A stretch of 64,000 nt of DNA from JADKIH01 sp964595205 (GCA_964595205.1 CAZQOQ010000036.1:1-64000), one strand, 5' to 3'. Shown: positions 34,257 to 43,557, numbered from the stretch's first letter. Notes: a model not told the origin generated them from the sequence alone. Made by a program: numbers and translations.

Positions 34257-36986
34257 TTATTTTTTAAATGCTTCGGTAATCAATTCTCTTTGCTCGCGGT
34301 CGTGTGTTTTATAACTGCCGCTTGCCGGACTTGCACTCTCCGGACGTGTGATGGCTTTGAAAGGTATCGCCGGCGTCGCCACACGAAGCAAATACGACCA
34401 TGCGCCCATGTTCACCGGTTCTTCCTGCACCCAAATCCATTCAGTTGCTTTAGAATATTTTTGACTGATCTTCCCTAATTGTTCAACGGGCAATGGATAA
34501 AGTTGCTCAAGACGAACAATAGCAATATGCGCAGCCTGGTCTTTTTCTTTTTGTTCCAACAGTTCGTAATAGATTTTACCGCTGCATACAAGCACCCGTT
34601 TTATTTTTGCAGGATCTGCAGCAGCATCATCGTAAATTTCTTTAAAGGTTCCTGTGGCGAAGTCGTCGATCGATGATATACAGCGCGGATGACGAAGCAG
34701 GCTCTTCGGAGTAAAAACGACGAGTGGCTTTCTGAAAGGACGGATCATCTGTCGTCTTAAAACATGGAAGAAATTCGCAGGAGTGGTACAATTGGTAATG
34801 CTCATGTTTCCCCCCGCACATAAATTTAAAAATCGCTCGATCCTTCCACTCGAGTGTTCCGCACCCTGACCTTCGAAACCATGAGGCAGCAGCAAAACGA
34901 GACCATTCATTCGGTTCCACTTGTCTTCCGCACTGCTGATATACTGGTCTATGATGATCTGCGCACCGTTGAAGAAGTCGCCGAACTGTGCTTCCCATAT
35001 GACCAGCGAATTAGGTGAAGCCAATGCGTAGCCGTATTCGAAGCCCAGCACCGCATATTCGGAGAGCAATGAATTGTATATTCTGAAGGGAGCTTGCTTT
35101 TTACTGATATTGTTCAGGGGGATAAAATGCTCTTCCGAATCTTCGACCTGTATAACCGCATGCCGGTGAGAAAAAGTTCCGCGTTCCACATCCTGTCCGC
35201 TGAAACGTACCGGGTATCCTTCATACATAAGTGAACCGTAAGCAAGTTGTTCACCCATCGCCCAGTCGAATCGTCCTTCCTGTACCATCTTCTTTCTTTC
35301 TTCGAACAGCCTTACGGTCTTGTTGAAGAATTTTCTGTCGGCAGGAAGTTCGGTGATTTTTTTTCCAATGTCGGTTAGTATTTTTGATTCGACTCCGGTG
35401 GGAGGACTCGTTTTAAAATCTTCCGGTTTTGCGATTCGTAATCCTTTCCAGCTTCCTTCAAGAAACGACTTCACTTTTTTCTTTTTCACCTGTCGCGCCT
35501 CATCGAGGCTTTTCTCAAGCATCTGTTTGAAGGAGATTTCCATCTCTCGGGCAAGATTGGCTTCAACCTCTCCCTGAGATAATAATTTTTCGTTATAGAT
35601 TTTCCTGGGATCGGGATGAGATGCAATTGCCTTATATAACAAGGGCTGAGTAAAACGCGGCTCGTCGCCTTCGTTGTGTCCGTATTTTCTGTATCCCAGT
35701 ATGTCGATGAAAACATCCTGGTGAAATTTCTGACGGTATTCGAGAGCCAGGCGTATCGTATAAACCAGCGCTTCCACATCGTCGCCATTCACGTGGAAGA
35801 CGGGAGAAAGCGTAACCTTGGCAACATCGGTGCAATACGTGCTCGAACGCCCGTCGATGTAATTTGTCGTGAAGCCGATCTGATTGTTGACGACGAGGTG
35901 AATGGTTCCGCCCGTACGATAGCCACGGAGCAGCGACATTTGTATCACCTCGTAAACAACTCCCTGTGCAGCAATGGCGGCATCGCCGTGAATGAGGATC
36001 GGAGAGATCTGGCTTTCGTCGCCGCCGGGCGTGTTGTCGATTTTCGAACGCACGATTCCCTGCACTACGGAATCGACGGCTTCCAGATGAGAAGGATTTG
36101 GCGCAACGCTCAGATGTACTTTCTGCCCGCCAGTCGTTTGTATGTCGCTGGAATAACCCAGGTGATATTTGACATCGCCCGAATATCCGAGTTCGTCGTA
36201 TTCAAGACCTTCGAATTCGGTAAAGATCTCTTCGTATGTCTTTCCTAGAATATTTGCCAGCACATTCAGTCTGCCGCGGTGCGACATGCCAATGACAAAT
36301 TCTTTCATTCCCATTTCGGCGCCATATTCGATTACCGCATCGAGTGCAGGTATTAGAGTCTCGCAACCTTCGAGAGAAAATCGTTTTTGTCCAACGAATT
36401 TGGTATGAACGAAATTTTCAAAAGCAACAGCCTCATTTAACTTGAAAAGAATTCTTCGTTTCTGTTCAATCGTAAATTCAGGAGTGTTGCTCCTGCTTTC
36501 CATTTTATTTTCCAGCCAGCTTACGATTTCGGGATTACGGATGTATTTATATTCAGCTCCGATACTCGAGCAGTAAGTCTGCTGAAGGTGAGCTATGATG
36601 TTTTTTAATTTGACTGAACTTAAACCGATCAGAGAACCGGAATGAAATTCTGTTTCAAGATCAGCCTCGCTCAGACCGAAATTTTCCAGATCGAGTGTGG
36701 GTGTATATTTTCTCCGGTCCCGTACAGGATTTGTTTTGGTAAAAAGATGACCACGGGTCCGGTAACCGTTGATAAGATTAATTACATTGAATTCCTTTCG
36801 GACTTTTTCCGGTACAAGAACTTCATCGGCAGAGGTTGTTTCTGAATAATTGGTACGGGCGAATTCGAATCCGTCGAAAAATTCCTTCCAGCTTTCTTCA
36901 ACAGAATTCGGATCTTTTAGAAATTGTTTGTAAAGGCTGTCTATCTGTCCCACATCGGCACTACCGAGGTATGAAAATTTATCCAT
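34257..36986 (-). CDS. sucA: 2-oxoglutarate dehydrogenase E1 component
   Basis: About 909 residues from ATG 36986, which starts MDKFSYLGSADVGQIDSLY as expected for the family; an extension to 37040 reads unlike the family. Thiamine-diphosphate site segments include FVIGMSHRGRLNVLANILG and IHGDAAIAAQGVVYE. The transketolase-like C-terminal part contains EAQFGDFFNGAQIIIDQY and LLLPHGFEGQGAEHSSGR. It decarboxylates 2-oxoglutarate and passes the succinyl group to SucB, encoded next. A near-consensus TACCTTTA box lies just upstream. Confidence 0.96.
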   Translation of the reverse strand: MDKFSYLGSADVGQIDSLYKQFLKDPNSVEESWKEFFDGFEFARTNYSETTSADEVLVPEKVRKEFNVINLINGYRTRGHLFTKTNPVRDRRKYTPTLDLENFGLSEADLETEFHSGSLIGLSSVKLKNIIAHLQQTYCSSIGAEYKYIRNPEIVSWLENKMESRSNTPEFTIEQKRRILFKLNEAVAFENFVHTKFVGQKRFSLEGCETLIPALDAVIEYGAEMGMKEFVIGMSHRGRLNVLANILGKTYEEIFTEFEGLEYDELGYSGDVKYHLGYSSDIQTTGGQKVHLSVAPNPSHLEAVDSVVQGIVRSKIDNTPGGDESQISPILIHGDAAIAAQGVVYEVIQMSLLRGYRTGGTIHLVVNNQIGFTTNYIDGRSSTYCTDVAKVTLSPVFHVNGDDVEALVYTIRLALEYRQKFHQDVFIDILGYRKYGHNEGDEPRFTQPLLYKAIASHPDPRKIYNEKLLSQGEVEANLAREMEISFKQMLEKSLDEARQVKKKKVKSFLEGSWKGLRIAKPEDFKTSPPTGVESKILTDIGKKITELPADRKFFNKTVRLFEERKKMVQEGRFDWAMGEQLAYGSLMYEGYPVRFSGQDVERGTFSHRHAVIQVEDSEEHFIPLNNISKKQAPFRIYNSLLSEYAVLGFEYGYALASPNSLVIWEAQFGDFFNGAQIIIDQYISSAEDKWNRMNGLVLLLPHGFEGQGAEHSSGRIERFLNLCAGGNMSITNCTTPANFFHVLRRQMIRPFRKPLVVFTPKSLLRHPRCISSIDDFATGTFKEIYDDAAADPAKIKRVLVCSGKIYYELLEQKEKDQAAHIAIVRLEQLYPLPVEQLGKISQKYSKATEWIWVQEEPVNMGAWSYLLRVATPAIPFKAITRPESASPASGSYKTHDREQRELITEAFKK

Positions 36987-37162
36987 GTGGTAAAGGTAAG
37001 AAGGTTTATTAAGATCCAAGAAACAAGTATCAGGAGCCAAGAAATACGGATCTTGATATTTGAGTGTCTAATAATGCCTTATTAAACAGAAATGACACTG
37101 TTTTGCAGGGAAAATATTAATAAAAGAAAATTTCCTACATTTATACATCATTAAAAAACGCT

Positions 37163-39013
37163 TTGAAAACTTTTCTTAAAATCCTGATCCTAAATTTATT
37201 TTTTATTCAGATAGCTTCTGCACAGAGTTGTGATTATGATTCGGTTGTTGTTCATGTTTATAAAGAAAACCGGGACAATTTTCAGGGTCTTTTAGTTCAA
37301 ACAATAATTGAAACATCCGTATTTAATCGTGATTCAGGTATCGTACGTATTTATTCTCAAAGCTCTGCCATGGGTGATCCTTTTACTCAGGTTAATGTCC
37401 TTGAAACAGTTTGGGTGCAAACAGATACTATTAGAAATACATCAGGTGAAATTGTTCAGATTTATAGTAAAATTGGTTCAGTCACCGGATGGCAAAACTA
37501 TAAGACGGAAAACTATCAATACAATGCTTCCAATTTAATTTTATCAAAAACACAATTAAGTTGGAGCGGCAGTAATTGGGATTCCGTTTCATATAACACC
37601 TGGAACTATGATGCTCAAAATAATTTAATAGAATCAGCCGATTATTTATTTTCTGCAGGTGTGAGAAATAATATGGGACGTCATGAAATCGTATATGTGA
37701 ATAATCTTCCATATTCAAAGACCTTTAGTATTGGAATTGCAGGTAATCAATGGGAATTTAAGAGGCGATTTATTTTCACATATACAGGTAATTTACGAAC
37801 AAATGTAGAAGTCGATAATTATATTAGTTCAGCCTGGCAGACATATGGCTTTTACACTTATGGAGATAATTTTGGAGAGTATTCATTTATACTACCTGAG
37901 TATACTCCCATTGTTTTAAATGGAATAAGCAGTGCCGATACAATTCTAACAGCATATGATACATTAGAAGAAAGGACATATTACCGTCGTGTACATTTCA
38001 CGGCAATAGATACCACAGATGTTTTTTTTGGTGTTGAAGGTTCTGTTAATTATTATTATTACAATCGTTATAACGGTCAATTGCAAAGAACTTTTGAGTG
38101 GTACAGCAATTGGGCTGTATTTGACTTAACTGATTCCAGCTGGTATTCCATGGATCGCCCATATGTCGCTCATTATTATTATGATCAGTTGGGAAGATGT
38201 GATACAATTTTAAGTTCCGGTAGTTGTACAAATCCATGCGGAAGAGAGCAGTATTTTTTGTATGATTCGCTTGGGCGCATGTATTATAATTCTGATTATT
38301 CGTGGACGATGGTTACCGATCATTTTAGATCTAATACTTATTATTTTTCTGACACAGCTTCAATTTCAATACTGATAGCTCCTAATGATGTAAATGTCAG
38401 TGGTTGTTCCGGCGATACATTTCAACCGACTATTTCGGTAATTGGCGGATGCAAGCCTTATACATATCATTGGTACCCATCAACCGGATTGTCATCAGAT
38501 ACCATTCTGCAACCCGATATGTTAATTGGCCAGACAACCACATACACGTTAGTAGTAAATGATAATGCAGGACATACAGATTCATCTACAATAACAATAG
38601 GCCCCGCTTATTATCCAAATTTAGAATTGGACTCACTCTATTGTAACGGTAATGCAGACTTGCGTTTACCATGGGGTTCAGGCACTTTTAGCTGGTATTT
38701 GGATTCAGTGCCTATTCCAGGTGCAAACAGGTATTATTATACGGCTACCTCTCAAGGTGACTATCATGTAAATGGTAACGTAAACGTTGGATCGATATAT
38801 AGTTATGTATTTTCATGTACTATACAAAGTGATACCGTTAATGTTCCACCTGTACCTATGCCGTTGATTTCCTTTTCTAACGATACAATCTACACTGACT
38901 TATCAGGAATACAATATGATTGGTACCATGATAACGTTATGATCAGCTCTAGTGTTGATTCATTTCTCGTAACGAATCAGGATGGAATTTATCAGGTAAT
39001 TGTAACTTTGTAA
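37163..39013 (+). CDS. secreted PKD-like protein, cut off from its T9SS domain by a stop codon
   Basis: 616 residues from a TTG start with a signal peptide (MKTFLKILILNLFFIQIASAQ). Residues about 40-400 are rich in Trp/Tyr/Ser and appear to be beta repeats (YNTWNYDAQNNLIESADY, YYYDQLGRCDTILSSG). An Ig/PKD-like domain follows (GGCKPYTYHWYPSTGLSSD) and a second near the end. The frame ends GIYQVIVTL at TAA 39011-39013, then continues in the same frame into an intact sorting domain. As it stands the product would enter the periplasm but lack its T9SS signal. Confidence 0.8.
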   Translation: MKTFLKILILNLFFIQIASAQSCDYDSVVVHVYKENRDNFQGLLVQTIIETSVFNRDSGIVRIYSQSSAMGDPFTQVNVLETVWVQTDTIRNTSGEIVQIYSKIGSVTGWQNYKTENYQYNASNLILSKTQLSWSGSNWDSVSYNTWNYDAQNNLIESADYLFSAGVRNNMGRHEIVYVNNLPYSKTFSIGIAGNQWEFKRRFIFTYTGNLRTNVEVDNYISSAWQTYGFYTYGDNFGEYSFILPEYTPIVLNGISSADTILTAYDTLEERTYYRRVHFTAIDTTDVFFGVEGSVNYYYYNRYNGQLQRTFEWYSNWAVFDLTDSSWYSMDRPYVAHYYYDQLGRCDTILSSGSCTNPCGREQYFLYDSLGRMYYNSDYSWTMVTDHFRSNTYYFSDTASISILIAPNDVNVSGCSGDTFQPTISVIGGCKPYTYHWYPSTGLSSDTILQPDMLIGQTTTYTLVVNDNAGHTDSSTITIGPAYYPNLELDSLYCNGNADLRLPWGSGTFSWYLDSVPIPGANRYYYTATSQGDYHVNGNVNVGSIYSYVFSCTIQSDTVNVPPVPMPLISFSNDTIYTDLSGIQYDWYHDNVMISSSVDSFLVTNQDGIYQVIVTL

Positions 39014-39298
39014 TCAGGATGTATTTATTCTTCAGATACACTTAATATTCTTCACACCGGTATCATGAATCCTGAAAAATCATTTTCGATTTCGCCTAAC
39101 CCGGTTCATGAAAGACTTTTAATTTTCGGACCGGTGGAACAAAATGTAATTATTACCGATATCGCAGGCAAATATATATTTCAAACCCAGGTTAGTCCGG
39201 ATCATTTTTTAGATGTTTCATTTTTAAATACCGGTATTTATTTTCTTTTGATTAAATCTGATTCGTCAATTTACAGGTTCAAGTTTGTGAAATTATAA
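39014..39298 (+). pseudogene. detached T9SS type A sorting domain, in frame with the upstream gene
   Basis: Directly after the TAA at 39011-39013 the same frame continues SGCIYSSDTLNILHTG and then a complete sorting domain (FSISPNPVHERLLIFG, ending RFKFVKL). Such an SGC stretch usually links the last PKD-like domain to the sorting domain. An ATG at 39065 could start a 77-residue protein, but it would have no signal peptide. The two pieces are best read as one gene broken by a single nonsense codon. Confidence 0.8.
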
Positions 39299-39346
39299 TA
39301 CATCTTTTTTATAATGGTAATTAAGATTCATCATTAAAGTATTTTA

Positions 39347-40057
39347 TTATTCTATTGAATCAGCTTTTATAGAAACAACAACCTCATCCTTTATTCTTCT
39401 TCCCTTATTAAATTTTCTCCTGTAAGAGCGTGCCCACATATTTAAGAGGGGCGTACCAATAATGGTCGGCCAGAGCCATTGAATGGAAGTCGGCAACCAT
39501 TCGAAATTTAAATTAACCGCCGAAAAAGCCGACATGGCTGCAATGTATGAAGCAATCATTCCCACCATGTGATTGAAAAACCACTTCTGTTTGTCGGGAG
39601 ATGGTTTAATGAAAGAAATAATATCCCTTAAGCCCAGCGAACAGCCGATGAAGCCGAAAACGATCGAGATTATCCCAAAGGCATCAGGCAATTTCATGAC
39701 TCCAAAAATTAATAAAGAAAGTGAAAACAATGAATTTATGATTGCAAAGAACCAGTCGATGCCGGCAGTCGTATGCGTCTTGTAAAAGTCTTTCCGGTAA
39801 ATCGCCCTGTATCCGGAAAAAGCGAGGTAAAAACTGAATACTGCCACGAGTGTAAGGAAGAGATTGTTGTGCATGGGTGCCATGGTCAATGCCGTAAAGG
39901 CGACCAACGTCATGCACCAGAAAAACACCTTTCCCCATCTGCGGTGATTTTCACTGCCTTTCTTTACGATAAGCGCGATTGGCGCAACGATAAATCCTAT
40001 GGAGCCTGAAACGATGTGGACGGCCAGGAGAATTTTGAAAATTTGTTCTGAGTTCAT
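39347..40057 (-). CDS. DUF2306-like multi-pass membrane protein
   Basis: About 236 residues from ATG 40057; an upstream TTG at 40075 lies inside the promoter box. Six or seven hydrophobic helices are visible, for example ILLAVHIVSGSIGFIVAPIAL and GIISIVFGFIGCSLGL. HIVSG near the start and GSENHRRWGKVFFW match the layout of DUF2306-type proteins. The function is unknown. The C-terminal tail is basic and cytoplasmic. It is monocistronic. Confidence 0.75.
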   Translation of the reverse strand: MNSEQIFKILLAVHIVSGSIGFIVAPIALIVKKGSENHRRWGKVFFWCMTLVAFTALTMAPMHNNLFLTLVAVFSFYLAFSGYRAIYRKDFYKTHTTAGIDWFFAIINSLFSLSLLIFGVMKLPDAFGIISIVFGFIGCSLGLRDIISFIKPSPDKQKWFFNHMVGMIASYIAAMSAFSAVNLNFEWLPTSIQWLWPTIIGTPLLNMWARSYRRKFNKGRRIKDEVVVSIKADSIE

Positions 40058-40072
40058 GTTCTTTTTTTTCGG

Positions 40073-40080
40073 CAAATCTA
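40073..40080 (-). promoter_or_regulatory. -7 box of the DUF2306-like gene
   Basis: Minus-strand TAGATTTG exactly matches TAnnTTTG. It overlaps the longer start candidate and supports ATG 40057. Confidence 0.6.
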
Positions 40081-40156
40081 TATTCGATTTTTACGAAAAA
40101 AAGAAATTTGGGACGGCTGGGGAATTTTTGGGATGAATGGATTGCATTATACCACT

Positions 40157-40290
40157 CACCCCTCACCCCAACCCCTCTCCGGATTAAAATATTTTTAAAA
40201 TCTACACCCCTCACCCCAACCCCTCTCCGGATTAAAATATTTTTAAAATCTACACCCCTCACCCCAACCCCTCTCCGGATTAAAATATTA
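40157..40290. repeat. 48-bp tandem repeat with a C-rich core
   Basis: Units start at 40157, 40205 and 40253, an exact 48-bp period. Each begins CACCCCTCACCCCAACCCCT and ends in an A/T-rich half; the third decays after about 38 bases. G-rich inverted partners follow to about 40415 (CGGAGAGGGG at 40311-40320 and a GGG-rich block from 40390). That block also encodes the last residues of the LytTR protein. Confidence 0.85.
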
Positions 40291-40399
40291 TCGATCTATC
40301 ATATTCCCGTTCGGAGAGGGGCTTATTTTTGTGGTAGAACACTACCTTCTCCCACAACAATATTTTAATCAAAGAAATAAATTATATTCGGGAGCAGGG

Positions 40400-41272
40400 T
40401 TAGGGATGAGGGGGTATTTTCAAATTTTCAAATTTCTCCAGAAGTATTGCTCCCGATCTTCTTGAAACCGGTACCGATTCCGGAAACTCCTTGAAATGTA
40501 AACGATATCCCTGCGAATTGCCACTTACCCTTTCAACATTTCTCAGCTGAACGATATATGCGCGATGGCAGCGAAATAGTTCGACTTGCGAAAACTGGTC
40601 TTCCAGCCTTTTCAAGCTGGAACGAATGAGCATATTTTTTAATAATTTATCCTTCCTGAAAACTATTTTAGAGTAATTATCCGCTGCTTCTATATAAAAG
40701 AGATCGTTCAGGTTCACCTGAAAATTTTCCTTTTCATTTTCGGAAAGAATGGTAATAATTCTTTCTTCAGAAGGAGTTTTTAGCTGATGCATTCCATGAT
40801 CGATGGTTTCAGCATTTTTCTTATAAAAATCCATCGACCTGAAATAACGAATCATCGTTGTTGCCGATACCACCACGAAGGTTACCGATAATGTGAAAAA
40901 CTGGAAAATGATGAAGGACTCGAAACGTAATGGTAAACCGGCGACGATGGAAGTATAAAAAAGATTCGCAGTACCTATCAGGAAAATGATTACCAGGTAC
41001 ACAAGGATATTTTTTCCGACAGTCCAGCCTTCTTCATCAAAAATTTTTGGAAATAATTTTTCGAAAAATGCAAAGGCTGTTATTACTATGGCGGTTATGA
41101 CTCCATATCCAATTGCGAACAATGTGAGATCATTGACTGGAGCGCTACTAAAATCGAAAGGACTAAATACCCGAAGAAAAACGGTTACGATAAGACCCGA
41201 TAACAGCGCATTGAAAATCTTTTTTTTGAAAGAATGATCGTGGGGGTAAGGCTGGGAAAGTATTTTAAACAT
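40400..41272 (-). CDS. membrane-bound LytTR-family transcriptional regulator
   Basis: About 290 residues from ATG 41272; the longer frame to 41335 only translates a repeat array. Four transmembrane helices occupy about 25-150 (for example NILVYLVIIFLIGTANLFY). A LytTR DNA-binding domain follows at about 185-285: LNDLFYIEAADNYSKIVF, SSLKRLEDQF and FRCHRAYIVQLRNVERVSG. No response-regulator receiver is present, so sensing is presumably through the membrane part. The last residues (NLKIPPHP) are encoded by repeat sequence. Confidence 0.86.
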   Translation of the reverse strand: MFKILSQPYPHDHSFKKKIFNALLSGLIVTVFLRVFSPFDFSSAPVNDLTLFAIGYGVITAIVITAFAFFEKLFPKIFDEEGWTVGKNILVYLVIIFLIGTANLFYTSIVAGLPLRFESFIIFQFFTLSVTFVVVSATTMIRYFRSMDFYKKNAETIDHGMHQLKTPSEERIITILSENEKENFQVNLNDLFYIEAADNYSKIVFRKDKLLKNMLIRSSLKRLEDQFSQVELFRCHRAYIVQLRNVERVSGNSQGYRLHFKEFPESVPVSRRSGAILLEKFENLKIPPHP

Positions 41273-41279
41273 GGAAGCC

Positions 41280-41376
41280 TGATTCGTTAATTCGTTAATT
41301 AGTTGATTCGTTAATGTTTTGGAAAACATTTGCAAAATCCAAAGTCAATTATCAAATCAACGAATTAACTAACAAA
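41280..41376. repeat. inverted octamer array, ATTCGTTR family
   Basis: Left arm 41282-41315 has four units (ATTCGTTA, ATTAGTTG). The right arm 41353-41376 is in complementary orientation (CGAATTAA), starting about eight bases past the stop of the deoxyhypusine-synthase-like gene. It separates that gene from the LytTR start codon. Confidence 0.8.
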
Positions 41377-41383
41377 TAAAAAA

Positions 41384-42355
41384 TTACCATCCTAAAATCC
41401 ACCCAAACATCAACGGAGCCACTATGGAAGCGTCGCTTTCGACGATGAATTTTGGAGTATCGATTCCCAATTTTCCCCATGTGATTTTTTCATTCGGAAC
41501 TGCGCCGGAGTATGAGCCGTAGCTTGTTGTAGAATCGCTGATCTGGCAGAAGTATGACCAGAAGGGGACTTCATGCCAGCCGAGGTCCTGGTACATCATG
41601 GGCACAACGCAAATCGGGAAGTCGCCTGCAATGCCGCCGCCGATCTGGAAAAATCCGACTCCTTTTCCGGAGCTGTTTTTCCGGTACCAGTCGGCCAGCC
41701 ATACCATGTATTCAATTCCGCTCTTCATGGTCGCCGCTTTGATCTCATTCTTTATAACATAAGAAGCGAAAATGTTTCCCATCGTTGAATCTTCCCAGCC
41801 CGGGACTACGATCGGAATATTTTTCTTCGCCGCGGCAAGCATCCAGGAGTTCTTTGGATCGATTTCATAATATTGTTCGAGTTCGCCGGAGAGAAGCATC
41901 TTGTACATATATTCATGCGGGAAGTACCGTTCGCCTTTGCCGTCAGCATCTTTCCAAACCTTATGTATGTGTTTTTGCAAACGGCGAAATGCTTCCTCCT
42001 CGGGAATGCAGGTATCCGTAACGCGGTTGTAATGATTTTCCAAAAGGTCCCATTCTTCCTGAGGACTCAGATCGCGGTAATTTGGGACTCTCTTGTAATG
42101 ATTGTGTGCCACGAGGTTCATGATATCCTCTTCGAGGTTGGCTCCCGTACATGAAATGATTGCAATCTTATCCTGCCTGATCATCTCTGCAAGAGAGATT
42201 CCTAATTCGGCAGTGCTCATTGCTCCGGCAAGTGTTACCATCATTTTACCGCCTTCATCCAGATGTTTTACATATCCTTTTGCGGCATCCATCATCGCCG
42301 CAGCATTGAAATGGAGATAATTTTTCTCCATGAATTGTGATATCGGTCCTTTCAT
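41384..42355 (-). CDS. deoxyhypusine synthase-like protein
   Basis: 323 residues from ATG 42355 (MKGPISQFMEKNYLHFNAA). A longer frame to 42511 only translates repeats. NAD-binding and substrate segments include MVTLAGAMSTAELGISL, SCTGANLEEDIMNLV and FFQIGGGIAGDFPICVVPM. The catalytic Lys of deoxyhypusine synthase is conserved as Lys295 in EKITWGKLG. Bacteria lack the eIF5A substrate, so the real reaction is probably on a polyamine, as in homospermidine synthases; this is inference. Upstream lies an unusual 47-bp repeat. Confidence 0.85.
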   Translation of the reverse strand: MKGPISQFMEKNYLHFNAAAMMDAAKGYVKHLDEGGKMMVTLAGAMSTAELGISLAEMIRQDKIAIISCTGANLEEDIMNLVAHNHYKRVPNYRDLSPQEEWDLLENHYNRVTDTCIPEEEAFRRLQKHIHKVWKDADGKGERYFPHEYMYKMLLSGELEQYYEIDPKNSWMLAAAKKNIPIVVPGWEDSTMGNIFASYVIKNEIKAATMKSGIEYMVWLADWYRKNSSGKGVGFFQIGGGIAGDFPICVVPMMYQDLGWHEVPFWSYFCQISDSTTSYGSYSGAVPNEKITWGKLGIDTPKFIVESDASIVAPLMFGWILGW

Positions 42356-42360
42356 GAGAC

Positions 42361-42475
42361 GTTTGGCGTTTAGTGTCGTACTTAAAAGTAAGTTTGTGGG
42401 TGTTGGCGTTTGGCGTTTAGTGTCGTACTTAAAAGTTAGTTTGTGGGTATTGGCGTTTGGCGTTTGGCGTTTATA
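42361..42475. repeat. 47-bp tandem repeat carrying TTTGGCG heptamers
   Basis: Units start at 42361, 42408 and 42455, an exact 47-bp period, with two nearly full copies and a partial third. Each holds GTTTGGCGTTTAGTGTCGTA and a TACTTTTA-like box on the minus strand. It fills the region upstream of the deoxyhypusine-synthase-like gene and shares the heptamer with the tyrS leader. Confidence 0.85.
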
Positions 42476-42488
42476 GTTTGTAGCGAAA

Positions 42489-42516
42489 TTGGCTAATCGG
42501 CTAATTGGCAAATTTA
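42489..42516. repeat. octamer array flush with a stop codon, ATTAGCCR family
   Basis: On the minus strand the TAA of the exported phosphoesterase is followed with no gap by ATTTGCCA, ATTAGCCG and ATTAGCCA. Confidence 0.75.
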
Positions 42517-43557
42517 CTGATTGATTTTCTTTAGTAGCACGATATACGTCGGCAGGTGATCGCTATATCCCGCCATATAATTATTGAAATCATATGTTCG
42601 TTTTGGATAACCTTTGTAGCGGCCGGTTTTGTTGAGCATCCAGGGTTTGCTGAAGATTTTATATTCGTTAAAGAAAAAGCCATCCTGTTTTTTATCAAGC
42701 AGGCCGCTGGAAACGATGATTTGGTCAAAAAGATTCCAGCTGTCGTTATAAGCTAGTGTTCCTATACCCTGTTTGTATGGATCAGTAAACGGATTAAACA
42801 ATCCCCCGGGCTGAACTTTTTCTTTTTCACCTTTCGCACCAAGTACAACTGAGACACTCGGGCTAACGGGGTCATCATTTAAATCGCCCATCAAAATTAT
42901 TTTTGCATTGGGATTTTGTGCCGTGATGGAATCGATTTTTGTCTTGCAGACTTTAGCCGCAGCCGCACGTCCCGGAGCGCTGGCCTCTTCACCCCCTCTT
43001 CTCGAAGGCCAGTGATTAACGAAAACGAAAAGGTCCTCTCCATCATATTTTCCATATACGAAGAGCACGTCTCTTGTTTTATGTTCAGTACTGTCATTCG
43101 GACCGAGATGGACAGTGAGCGATTGTTTATCTACCGGTGTGAAATATTTTGGATTGTAAACGAGTCCTACATCAACACCACGTATATCGGGCGAATCAAA
43201 ATGAACGATCTTATAATTTCTGTTTTTAAGTAAAGGATGGTTATACAGATCCCGGAGCACACTTTCGTTTTCAATTTCGGCATGACCGATGATCGATAAA
43301 CCATCGGGAGTGATATCAGTTCCGATCTGAGACAAAACCTCAGCGAGATGATCGAGCTTGTCGAGATAGACTTTCCCTGTATAATGATAACTGCCGTCAG
43401 GAAGAAAATCCTCATCGTTTTTATCGGGATCATTAATCGTGTCAAACAGATTTTCCAGATTGTAAAAACCAACAAGTCCGACTTTATAGCTCGTTTTCTG
43501 AGCATTTGCAAAGCAGGATACAATCAGGATGAAGAATACTACCAGGCTTTTTTTCAT
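42514..43557 (-). CDS. exported endonuclease/exonuclease/phosphatase-family protein
   Basis: 347 residues with a signal peptide ending SCFANAQ. The EEP fold is indicated by VGFYNLENLFDTIND (Asn/Glu site), VNHWPSRRGGEE, ILMGDLNDDPVS (catalytic Asp/Asn) and the final GYSDHLPTYIVL (His). These match secreted DNase-like or phosphodiesterase enzymes. It is divergent from a TonB-dependent receptor and a DUF5689 lipoprotein, suggesting joint use of extracellular phosphoesters or nucleic acids. An octamer array begins at its stop. Confidence 0.88.
   Translation of the reverse strand: MKKSLVVFFILIVSCFANAQKTSYKVGLVGFYNLENLFDTINDPDKNDEDFLPDGSYHYTGKVYLDKLDHLAEVLSQIGTDITPDGLSIIGHAEIENESVLRDLYNHPLLKNRNYKIVHFDSPDIRGVDVGLVYNPKYFTPVDKQSLTVHLGPNDSTEHKTRDVLFVYGKYDGEDLFVFVNHWPSRRGGEEASAPGRAAAAKVCKTKIDSITAQNPNAKIILMGDLNDDPVSPSVSVVLGAKGEKEKVQPGGLFNPFTDPYKQGIGTLAYNDSWNLFDQIIVSSGLLDKKQDGFFFNEYKIFSKPWMLNKTGRYKGYPKRTYDFNNYMAGYSDHLPTYIVLLKKINQ

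Noticed and set aside
39951..40262. 103-residue frame with repeated RGVGVRGVDFKN segments
   Set aside because: It is a translation of the 48-bp tandem repeat and runs antisense through the DUF2306-like gene start.
41273..41335. N-terminal extension of the LytTR protein
   Set aside because: The residues (LTNQLINELTNQ) are a translation of the octamer array.
42356..42511. N-terminal extension of the deoxyhypusine-synthase-like protein
   Set aside because: The extra 52 residues translate only the 47-bp repeat and octamers. The family-like start is ATG 42355.
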